From assembly GCA_016290295.1 (NCBI GenBank), contig JAEETJ010000002.1:1-64000 (forward strand): a DNA stretch of 64,000 bases, given 5' to 3'. The stretch comes from Bacteroidales bacterium (GTDB taxonomy: Bacteria > Bacteroidota > Bacteroidia > Bacteroidales > WCHB1-69). This document shows positions 57,308 to 64,000 of this stretch, piece by piece (position 1 is the first letter of the stretch; each line of letters opens with the position of its first letter). The position numbers and the translations under genes are program-made. The notes below the pieces were generated by a model. That model did not search any database, was not told where the DNA came from, and saw only the letters and a program-made list of their open reading frames with translations.

Positions 57308-57751
57308 ATGAAAAAAATTGTAATGTTTCTTTGTTTGTTGGCATTCACCATTGTTATGGCGAATGCCTCTGAAACACAAAACAACCGTTTTTGTGTCTCG
57401 GACAATGTTGAATACGTAGTGGCATCGGACGTTAACGAGTGTCCTGCATTCCAAATCGGAAATGCTGACGTATTCATGTGTACGGAATACCATTTATGCT
57501 ACTTTAACAGTGTTTTTGCGACAGAAGAAGTTGCTTACTTGGCAAATGAAAGTGTGTGCATGGTGAATCACGGCTCGATTAACAGAGCGTGTATTATGTG
57601 TGCAGACGGAGAGAAGCCATTGGTATTTAGACACAAGGATTTGTTTTGTCGTTCAAACCATAGTAAATACAGAGACAAGTCAAAATGCATATATAGAGAA
57701 GGTTTTGTAATCAAAAGACCAATATTTGTTAATGTCGTTGCTTACTCTTAA
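57308..57751 (+). CDS. Secreted Cys-rich protein between head genes
   Basis: 147 residues from the ATG at 57308. A typical signal peptide (MKKIVMFLCLLAFTIVMANA) is followed by a mature part with nine Cys (e.g. NRFCVSD, NECPAF, FMCTEYHLCYF, RACIMCAD, LFCRSN), likely to form disulfides outside the cytoplasm. No phage structural family fits. A secreted protein inserted between capsid and connector genes has the look of a cargo gene (moron), perhaps made in the lysogen or changing the infected cell's surface. Preceded by an AT-rich 60-base gap. Confidence 0.78.
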   Translation: MKKIVMFLCLLAFTIVMANASETQNNRFCVSDNVEYVVASDVNECPAFQIGNADVFMCTEYHLCYFNSVFATEEVAYLANESVCMVNHGSINRACIMCADGEKPLVFRHKDLFCRSNHSKYRDKSKCIYREGFVIKRPIFVNVVAYS

Positions 57752-57763
57752 AAATATCGAATT

Positions 57764-57934
57764 ATGGCAGCGGCAAAGAAAGTTAAGAAAGTTAAGAAAG
57801 TCAAAGTAATGGCACTTCGTAACTTCTTGTACAACAAGAAGCAGTACAGATGGCTTGCATGGTACGATGTGAGTGAGAATGTTGCCACGAAATTGCTTGA
57901 AGACGGACTTGTGAAAATGCAAAAAAATAAATAG
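57764..57934 (+). CDS. Small basic phage protein
   Basis: 56 residues; starts with KKVKKVKKVKV repeats (AAAGAAAGTTAAG triplicated in DNA) then NFLYNKKQYRWLAWYDVSEN. Possibly a DNA-binding or head-minor protein. Not recognised. Confidence 0.62.
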   Translation: MAAAKKVKKVKKVKVMALRNFLYNKKQYRWLAWYDVSENVATKLLEDGLVKMQKNK

Positions 57935-57942
57935 TGTAAGAT

Positions 57943-58419
57943 ATGTTGTTGACCATCAGTGATTTCAAAGACGAGGCAAGAATACCTATGCTGATGCCCG
58001 AAAATGAGACTACAGACCCGTCTTATGTTGTGGTCAAGGAAGAGGTTGAATCCTACATCCGAAAGTATGAGCCGGTGTTCATGGATATGTTCTTGGCTGA
58101 AAAGTCCTTGTACACAACTCTGCAGGAATACGACTCGCATCACGAGGAGAGTTCCGATATGTACGATTCTCTTATTGAGGCTTTGCGTATGTCACTGAGC
58201 CACTATGTCTCTTTCTACTACCATCGGAGCCGAATTGTCACTCCGATTGGAGGAGTGGAACTTCAGTCGGAGCACGGGAAACGCACAAGCCTTATAGACA
58301 TTCAGGTTTTGTTATGGAATCAGATGGTTGACAACAATCTTTACATATACAGGCATATTTTGGAGTCCGTGCATCCGCACACAGAGATATTCACGAAGAT
58401 AAACAGTTTCAATCTATGA
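57943..58419 (+). CDS. Head-tail connector-like protein (DUF6712-like)
   Basis: 158 residues. Helical; LLTISDFKDEARIPMLM and AEKSLYTTLQEYD, then LSHYVSFYYHRSRIVTPIGGVEL, the layout of Bacteroidota phage proteins between capsid and tail genes (DUF6712). It probably acts as adaptor at the portal. Overlaps the next gene by four bases. Confidence 0.7.
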   Translation: MLLTISDFKDEARIPMLMPENETTDPSYVVVKEEVESYIRKYEPVFMDMFLAEKSLYTTLQEYDSHHEESSDMYDSLIEALRMSLSHYVSFYYHRSRIVTPIGGVELQSEHGKRTSLIDIQVLLWNQMVDNNLYIYRHILESVHPHTEIFTKINSFNL

Positions 58420-58916
58420 ACGTAAGGGATGTGGTAGAAGAGGCCGTAAACCGGACCGATTTACGATTGCGGGGCTTTTTCAAAAAGGAAGCGCACTTCA
58501 TCCATTTCGAGAGTGGAAGGTCGCAGACTATAGAGAATGCGGTCACAATACAGTCGAAAAGCACGGTGTCCTCTCCGTTTCCATTGGTGGCAATGTTCAC
58601 CGAAGGGTTGGTGTACAAGCATGATGAGTGTTTCAACTATTACAGCATACCAAAGATTGCCATTGCTGTCAGGACTTTGAGAAATGCTACGGAGAATGTG
58701 AAAGTCAAAGAGGTTTTCGGAAAGATATTGTATCCTATAAGGGATGAGCTGGTGAGACAGCTGGAAAGGTTGAATTTTGGCTACAGCATGGAATACGAGT
58801 GCTATGATTTCTCAGGATATACTGAAAAATCAGGTGCGGTGTCGTTGAACCAGGTGTGCGATGCGGTCATATTGAAGAACGTAAAACTGAAAGTAAAAAT
58901 CAAATGCCATGAGTAA
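58416..58916 (+). CDS. Probable neck/tail-completion protein
   Basis: 166 residues. VRDVVEEAVNRTDLRLRGFFKKEAHFI and SPFPLVAMFTEG, no family recognised. Its place after the connector gene and before the tail protein, with overlap at both sides, suggests a neck or terminator role. Confidence 0.65.
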   Translation: MNVRDVVEEAVNRTDLRLRGFFKKEAHFIHFESGRSQTIENAVTIQSKSTVSSPFPLVAMFTEGLVYKHDECFNYYSIPKIAIAVRTLRNATENVKVKEVFGKILYPIRDELVRQLERLNFGYSMEYECYDFSGYTEKSGAVSLNQVCDAVILKNVKLKVKIKCHE

Positions 58917-59091
58917 AAATGTAAAAGTGAGATACACGTCAAAAGCGATTTGTGCTGTGGCTGGAACCGTAGAGGAGGTTGACTCCGAAAGGGCGGCAAG
59001 GTATGTTGCAGAGGGGGTCGCGGAGATGGTCACGGTAGAATCAAAACAACAAAAGAAAGAAAGGACAGAAAATGAAAAAATGCAGCAATAA
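58909..59091 (+). CDS. Small phage protein, unknown
   Basis: 60 residues; VRYTSKAICAVAGTVEEVDSERAARYVAEG looks like short connector-type proteins (DUF7302-like pattern: K-V-R-Y/F ... G-x-x-x-x-V/D...A..L...G.A). Overlaps both neighbours. Confidence 0.65.
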   Translation: MSKNVKVRYTSKAICAVAGTVEEVDSERAARYVAEGVAEMVTVESKQQKKERTENEKMQQ

Positions 59092-59944
59092 TTTTCAGAA
59101 TACTGCGGGAAGTAATTGCAGACAGTATTTTGACATCGTGGAGAAAATACTGTTTTTCCCAAACAAGAACATCTACCTGCAAGGTAATGATGAGGACGAT
59201 ATTGTGGAGGACATTGAGGCTAAGATTCAGGCGGCAACGAAATACAACCGCTGCTTCGTGTTCCCACTCATCAAAGGTCTTGAGGACAATAGCGAAGACT
59301 TGAAAACAGCCCAGACAGGATATGGTGATACCGTTATCCTTGCTGACGGTAAGCAAAATTACACGTTCCAGTACCTTCAGGACGTAGAGTTGACCAAACG
59401 TCTCCGCTCGTTCAACAATCAGGAAGGCCGTGTCATCCTGGTTTGTTCAGATGGTTCCATCATCTGTGAGAAGAAGGACAACAAGATTTACGGTTTCCTC
59501 GCAACCCCGTATTTCAGACAAGGAAGACTCCCCAACGGTAATGACTTGGTTGTGTCAACTATCAATCTGTCATTCTCCGATGCCACAGCAATGGAAGACA
59601 GGGTGACAATTCTTGACCTTGGCCTTATTCCGAGTGAGATAGACGGTCTGAAAGATATCACCATCCAGATGGTGGGTTCCGACAAAAAGAATTTCAAGCT
59701 CATTGACACATTGACAGGTGAAGACGTGACAAGTGCATACGGAACGTTGCTTGCTGTTGTTGGAGGTTGGCTGGTTGACGGGGCAAACCCTGGAACAGCA
59801 CCAACCTATGACTCGGTCAACAAGAAGTTCACATTCACAACGGCTGCAACCACAAGTGTTTCGCTTGCAGACCCTGCGGCTTTGGCTGCGTTGTCAACTC
59901 CTGTATTGGGTATTGAAAGTGACGTGCTGGCCATAACGGCATAG
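59072..59944 (+). CDS. DUF2586-like tail protein
   Basis: 290 residues. GYGDTVILADGKQNYTF (in pieces), RVILVCSDGSIICEKKDNKIYGFLATPYFRQGRLPNGNDLVVSTINLSF and the C-terminal TSVSLADPAALAALSTP-type segment match tail-tube-like proteins of Bacteroidota phages. Probably the major tail (tube) protein. It is followed by a strong hairpin terminator. Overlaps the preceding gene by 20 bases. Confidence 0.68.
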   Translation: MKKCSNNFQNTAGSNCRQYFDIVEKILFFPNKNIYLQGNDEDDIVEDIEAKIQAATKYNRCFVFPLIKGLEDNSEDLKTAQTGYGDTVILADGKQNYTFQYLQDVELTKRLRSFNNQEGRVILVCSDGSIICEKKDNKIYGFLATPYFRQGRLPNGNDLVVSTINLSFSDATAMEDRVTILDLGLIPSEIDGLKDITIQMVGSDKKNFKLIDTLTGEDVTSAYGTLLAVVGGWLVDGANPGTAPTYDSVNKKFTFTTAATTSVSLADPAALAALSTPVLGIESDVLAITA

Positions 59945-59972
59945 TCTTTTGTATATTTTGTTTGGTTGATGG

Positions 59973-60006
59973 GAGGTGGCGGCATAGGTCGTCACCTCTT
60001 TTTTTT
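59973..60006 (+). terminator. Terminator after the tail protein
   Basis: GAGGTGGC and GTCACCTC pair with a 10-base loop, then nine T. It ends 4 bases before the next ATG, so the tail tube gene can be made in excess of the genes behind it. Confidence 0.82.
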
Positions 60007-60010
60007 GAGT

Positions 60011-60439
60011 ATGGATATAGAATTATCTATAGAAGCATTGAAAAGTGTCCTTGATAACTGGGACGATGTCGTTTACGGCATCTTGGACAGTCTTATGGAG
60101 GAGTTTGTTGGGATGGAGAAGGAAAGGCTTTTTGAGGGAGCGGATGCCAACGGTGGGATGATAGAGCCAGACTACACTCCGTTTACGCGGAGGATTAAGA
60201 TAAGCAAGGGGCAACCGGCTGACAGGGTAACGCTGTTCGACACAGGGAGGTTCCACGAGTCGCTGTTTGCTGAGCGTAGTGGAGGAGAGGTCCTTTTTGA
60301 CGCTACGGACAGCAAAAGGGATAAACTTGTGGAGAAATACGGTAAGGATATTTTCGGTCTGACGGACAGACAGGTTGACAAAGCAAGGACTATGGTTAAC
60401 GACAGAATGTCAGAGTATATATTAAGCAAAATGGGATAA
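60011..60439 (+). CDS. Phage virion morphogenesis-like (tail completion) protein
   Basis: 142 residues from the ATG at 60011. PDYTPFTRRIKISKGQPADRVTLFDTGRFHESLF (in pieces about residues 55-90) has the S/T-P-x-T... and L-x-D-T-G-x-F/L-x-x-S pattern of virion morphogenesis and tail completion proteins. The C-terminus is helical. Confidence 0.7.
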   Translation: MDIELSIEALKSVLDNWDDVVYGILDSLMEEFVGMEKERLFEGADANGGMIEPDYTPFTRRIKISKGQPADRVTLFDTGRFHESLFAERSGGEVLFDATDSKRDKLVEKYGKDIFGLTDRQVDKARTMVNDRMSEYILSKMG

Positions 60440-60448
60440 CAGAAAAAA

Positions 60449-60649
60449 ATGGCTTGTATTGAAGAAGAGAAAAAACGAACAATCGGAGAAAAAGAGCGTG
60501 TCGCAAGAGCGACGGCACAAATCCTTGGCAAACGGCAGATTGTTTTCCGCAATAAGTTCGGTATTTACGATTTTTGCTCGGAAGAGGACTTCACGAAGAA
60601 AAAAGGCGTGCCTATCAGAGTTGTGGACGTTCCAGACGATGCCGTTTAG
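60449..60649 (+). CDS. Small phage protein, tail assembly position
   Basis: 66 residues (ATAQILGKRQIVFRNKFGIYDF), just before a gene whose start overlaps it by 11 bases. The arrangement of two short overlapping genes before the tape measure resembles the frameshifting G/GT pair, but no clear slippery heptamer is seen. Confidence 0.6.
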   Translation: MACIEEEKKRTIGEKERVARATAQILGKRQIVFRNKFGIYDFCSEEDFTKKKGVPIRVVDVPDDAV

Positions 60650-61220
60650 TGCTTTCGTAAGATGTGTTGACGGTGGCGATCTGTCGGCTATGTATATTAG
60701 TGGACATGGCGAGGTAAACGAAACAGTTTCGGAGGCGTTTGATGCTGTGTATTATGAGTATTACTCGCAGGTTGGTGGGTCTGAAGAGTATATCGTAATG
60801 TACAGGAATTATGGTCATAAGATGCTGAAAGGGCTTCTTCTTACATGTGCATACACTTTGCTCGCAACCGGCCAATACACAGGAAGTGAGACGGACAGGA
60901 TGTTAAGAAGGTACAGAATAAGGATTGTGGGAAGTGTTGATGAGATGAGAACACAACTTGACTCCCATTTTGCAAAGAACACTTTGGAACTGTCTCACAG
61001 TAAGAAGAGAATTGACGACTATCTGAAAGCCAATGCGTCACATAGAAAAGTTGGGCTTCTTGAGACACTGGCGAGAATCTCAGATTATCTTGGGTACAAC
61101 ATCGGGGCAGGCAGTATCACCCTTGCCGAGTTCTGCGAGTACCACAGGCTTGTTAACGAAAAAGAGAAATCAAGGGTGAGAAACGAAAAACCAATGAGAA
61201 ATGGCAAACGTAAGCATTAG
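60639..61220 (+). CDS. Probable tail assembly chaperone-region protein
   Basis: 193 residues from the ATG at 60639 (60 upstream codons are open in another frame over the preceding gene and are less likely). Helical; SEAFDAVYYEYYSQVGGSEEYIVMYRNYGHK, LARISDYLGYNIGAGSITLAEFCEY. Lies directly before the tape measure and overlaps it by 20 bases. The function is inferred from place only. Confidence 0.65.
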   Translation: MPFSAFVRCVDGGDLSAMYISGHGEVNETVSEAFDAVYYEYYSQVGGSEEYIVMYRNYGHKMLKGLLLTCAYTLLATGQYTGSETDRMLRRYRIRIVGSVDEMRTQLDSHFAKNTLELSHSKKRIDDYLKANASHRKVGLLETLARISDYLGYNIGAGSITLAEFCEYHRLVNEKEKSRVRNEKPMRNGKRKH

Positions 61221-64000
61221 CGAGCTAATAAGGGACATACAGGGCTTGAAAGCCCCTATAGCTGAATCAATAACCGAGTTTGAAAAGCTGCAATCCATGA
61301 TGACGGCAAACAGCAGGGATGTTGACCTGTTGTCAAAGAAGATTGTCGAGTTGCAGAACGGGCTCGGCAACATGAGTGCGAAGGATGTTGAAAGAGTTAA
61401 CAGAGAGATTGTTGACTTGCAAAAGCAGGTGGGAGACAAGGCCAAGGAAACTTCCGAAATTGTCGTAAAGTCAATAGACGCATTGCCGGCATATATCAAG
61501 GAGTGTGTGAAACTGATTGAGAGCGAGAGCGGAAAAGGAGCCGAGGCGATGCAGAAGGCCTTTGAAACAGCGAGTAAGAACATAAACGAGTCGTTCAAGA
61601 AGTTGAATATTCCAAAGGATAGGGTTGATGATATATATGGTGCCGCTGGAGTCGGTGGCAATGTTACGGCCACGCTTGGAGCGTCAACAATCCAAATGTT
61701 AAACGGAAAGGATGTTGATGTGATGGCCACGTATGGCAAGTTGCAGGAAATAGAGGAGAGAAGGATTGAGAACCAGAGGAGGTTAAATGAGCTGCAGAGT
61801 CAGTCGTTTGAACTGACAAAGGAGGAACTTGCCATGAATGAGCATCTTGACAGACTCGGCAATGCACTGAACCAAGTCTTTAATACGAGCGGAGACAACA
61901 AGAAAAATGAGCTTGAGGAGCAGAAGAAGATATTGACGGAGTTTGAGGACGAGTTGAAGAGGGCGACAGCGGAATGGAACGCATTCCAAAGCCAGTCGTT
62001 CCAGCGTCAGGTTGACCCGTCAATTATGCAGCAGCGTCAGGAGGAGCTGGAAAGATATAAGAAAGCTATTGAAGACCAAAAGGAGGCCGTAAGGAGCCTG
62101 CAAGAGGAATACAATAAGCAGCAGACGGTAAGCGGAATCATGGATAAAATTTCTATCGGGGACCTCAAGGCAAAGACCGAAGGGCTGAAAGAGCTGAAAA
62201 GGATATACATGTCGCTGAGTGACGATATGAGGAAAAGTGACGAGGTTGGCGGTGCAATTCTCAGGAATATTCAGATACTCAACGGAGAGACAAGAAGCAT
62301 GAATGCTGAGCTTGGAAAGAGTGTTACGGTAACTGGAGAAATGAATACAAGCGGCATGAGAATCAGGACTATGTTGATGAATCTCAAGCAGGAAATCATG
62401 CAGAACACGCAGACGCTGAACGGCTATGACGCTGAGATTGCCTCGCTGACGGAGAAAATGAAGCAGATGGAGGGTGACGGCAAAATCAATACGGAGGAAT
62501 ACACGAACGCAGCCAAGAGTGTTGATGAGCTGAAAAGGAAGAGAAGCGAGCTGTCCGACACTACGGCAGACCTTATATTGAAGACCGCTGACTACCAGAG
62601 GTTGATGAGCGGCACGAACGCCATGATAAAGAACCTGTCAGACCCGAACTTGGCCATGAATGCCATGGTCGGTACGCTGAATCAGGTTGTTCAAGTAGGC
62701 ACTGCGGCACGTAGTGTGATGACATTGTTCGGAATCAAGAATGAGGAGGTAGCGAAGGGTATTATGAAGATACAGGCATTGCAAAGCATAGCCAACACGA
62801 CACAGAGGCTGAGCAATGACCTGTTGTCGAAAAACGGATCCCTGCACAAGGTTCATTATTTGGCTTTGAAGATGAGGATGCTGTATAAGAAACAGCTTAA
62901 TATAGAGGAGAAAAAGGGTGTTGTAGCAACAACAGCGGACACGGCTGCAACAGCGACAAACACGGTTGCCACGAACACGGCATCAGCGGCAAATGTCGGA
63001 CTTGCTGGAACGATACGTGCTGTAGGTGCCGCAATGAAAGCTGTACCTGTGATTGGATGGATATTGGCTGCTGTGGCGGCTGTAGGAACTCTCGCTGGGT
63101 TGATTGTCAGTCTCAACAGCGAGGAAAGGAAAATGACCGTTGCCGAGAAGGACAGAATCAAAATCAGGGAGAAGGAGAGGGAGACGAACATAGCCGTGCA
63201 GAAGGAGATGGAAAATGAGAGCACAAGGCTTTCGTACAACATCTTGCGTATGAGGGAGACGAAGGAAGGAACTGAGGAATGGCGGGTTGTCGTGTCAGAG
63301 GTGGCGAAACAACTCGGAGTGTCAGAGGAGTATATCATAAAGAACAAAGAAAAGGTTGAGGAGCTTGCGGCTGCATGGAACTCTATGAAGGAACAGCAGA
63401 TGTTGGCTGACAAATATGTAGAGGCTGCCGCAGAGGCGAGAATACAGGCCGAGGACGAAATCATGAAGATGAATTCTACGGTAAGAAAGGAACGCAAGGA
63501 AGGGTCAAAGGAAATAGAAGGACTGACAAATAGCGAACAGAGACAGTATAAGAGACTGGCGAACGCAAGGGAAGAGCAGGAGAAGAGAATAGCACATCTG
63601 AAAGAACAGCTGATACATGTTGAACAGGCCGCAACTAAAGCGGCAAGCGAGAACGAGAGTAAGATGCATCAGCGCAATGCCAACAACATCAAACAAACGC
63701 TTTTGATGGTTGAGAACAACATGAGCAGGACTCAATCACAGATTGACGTTCTAAACGGAAAGGTAAGGAACAATGCACAGAAGATGTCCGATGAGTACAT
63801 CAAGCAGGCTCAGGAAGCGGAAGAGGCGGCAAAACAGGCAAAGGAGAGGGTTGATGCGGAAGCGTATGCCGCAAAAGAGATGCAAAGACAGAACCTCGCA
63901 TACGAGACAAGGGCGAATGCCGAGGTGGAGGTTGTGAAGTCTCTCACTCTCGGAAATATGCAGATGGATGCCAATGTTGAGAAACTTGGCAGACTGAACA
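61201..64000 (+). CDS. Tail tape-measure protein (cut by window edge)
   Basis: 933 codons visible, open to the last base. A long alpha-helical coiled-coil protein (MANVSISELIRDIQG start; repeated Lys/Glu/Gln heptads), with a hydrophobic, membrane-like stretch around residues 590-640 (TATNTVATNTASAANVGLAG, AMKAVPVIGWILAAVAAVGTLAGLIV in part), all marks of tape-measure proteins, which set tail length and pass DNA into the cell. It starts inside the end of the preceding gene. Its length, at least 930 residues, implies a long tail (siphovirus or myovirus). The remaining 3' part is beyond the window. Confidence 0.9.
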   Translation, partial: MANVSISELIRDIQGLKAPIAESITEFEKLQSMMTANSRDVDLLSKKIVELQNGLGNMSAKDVERVNREIVDLQKQVGDKAKETSEIVVKSIDALPAYIKECVKLIESESGKGAEAMQKAFETASKNINESFKKLNIPKDRVDDIYGAAGVGGNVTATLGASTIQMLNGKDVDVMATYGKLQEIEERRIENQRRLNELQSQSFELTKEELAMNEHLDRLGNALNQVFNTSGDNKKNELEEQKKILTEFEDELKRATAEWNAFQSQSFQRQVDPSIMQQRQEELERYKKAIEDQKEAVRSLQEEYNKQQTVSGIMDKISIGDLKAKTEGLKELKRIYMSLSDDMRKSDEVGGAILRNIQILNGETRSMNAELGKSVTVTGEMNTSGMRIRTMLMNLKQEIMQNTQTLNGYDAEIASLTEKMKQMEGDGKINTEEYTNAAKSVDELKRKRSELSDTTADLILKTADYQRLMSGTNAMIKNLSDPNLAMNAMVGTLNQVVQVGTAARSVMTLFGIKNEEVAKGIMKIQALQSIANTTQRLSNDLLSKNGSLHKVHYLALKMRMLYKKQLNIEEKKGVVATTADTAATATNTVATNTASAANVGLAGTIRAVGAAMKAVPVIGWILAAVAAVGTLAGLIVSLNSEERKMTVAEKDRIKIREKERETNIAVQKEMENESTRLSYNILRMRETKEGTEEWRVVVSEVAKQLGVSEEYIIKNKEKVEELAAAWNSMKEQQMLADKYVEAAAEARIQAEDEIMKMNSTVRKERKEGSKEIEGLTNSEQRQYKRLANAREEQEKRIAHLKEQLIHVEQAATKAASENESKMHQRNANNIKQTLLMVENNMSRTQSQIDVLNGKVRNNAQKMSDEYIKQAQEAEEAAKQAKERVDAEAYAAKEMQRQNLAYETRANAEVEVVKSLTLGNMQMDANVEKLGRLN

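Noticed and set aside
60590-60660. Programmed frameshift between the two small genes before the tape measure
   Set aside because: The overlap has AAGAAAAAAGG-like A runs but no convincing slippery heptamer and structure; the second gene has its own ATG.

Overview
The window is a stretch of Bacteroidota chromosome (1 to about 22,935) joined to the left part of an integrated tailed phage (about 22,940 to the right edge). Bacteroidota, most likely Bacteroidales, is indicated by many promoters of the TAnnTTTG (-7) type, A-rich leaders with almost no Shine-Dalgarno sequences, a TonB-dependent receptor/DUF4249 lipoprotein pair, lipoproteins with Cys after SS or SA, and a Bacteroidota-type tyrosine integrase. 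The species cannot be told from the sequence.

Host part. Left to right: a secreted M16 zinc peptidase (cut by the window edge), an Rpn-type PD-(D/E)XK nuclease with a GMEK repeat, the transglycosylase mtgA, a tRNA with anticodon CAT, then a leftward series: DUF362 ferredoxin-like lipoprotein, trxB, sufB, ridA, an ABC-F ATPase and galM. Next come a secreted TPR protein, dut and a THUMP-domain rRNA methyltransferase (all leftward), a GT4 glycosyltransferase, an OmpR-type response regulator tightly linked to a TonB-dependent receptor and a DUF4249 lipoprotein (rightward), a TolC-like protein (leftward) and a small lipoprotein. Gene ends in this part are followed by several families of short intergenic repeats, including a 72-bp tandem repeat.

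Phage part. The left end is a 3' fragment of a CAT-anticodon tRNA gene (the attachment site). Then come the integrase, two leftward repressor-like HTH genes, and a single long rightward set. Early genes: a DUF1071 annealing protein, a NinB-like protein, a PD-(D/E)XK exonuclease, SSB and a primase-helicase fusion. A HicAB module follows, then a small protein that looks like the C-terminal domain of the RNA polymerase alpha subunit. Between 35.9 and 40.5 kb lies a tightly overlapping cassette of a PAPS-reductase-like PP-loop protein, two ParB-like proteins, a GT-A-like glycosyltransferase, a stand-alone RarA C-terminal-like domain and a nucleotide-sugar epimerase; I read it as a possible DNA hypermodification set. 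The large terminase follows, then 11 kb of accessory genes (DUF4942 methyltransferase, PcfK/PcfJ, a repeat protein, a cytosine methyltransferase, DUF5131, YopX and many small genes), and then the head and tail genes: portal, prohead protease, HK97-type capsid, connectors, tail protein and a tape-measure gene that runs off the window.

Most unusual signals: an identical 19-bp palindromic element placed in front of both the integrase promoter and the portal (late) promoter; a 104-nt RNA with perfect tRNA acceptor and T arms but no normal anticodon arm; the alpha-CTD-like protein; and the modification cassette.
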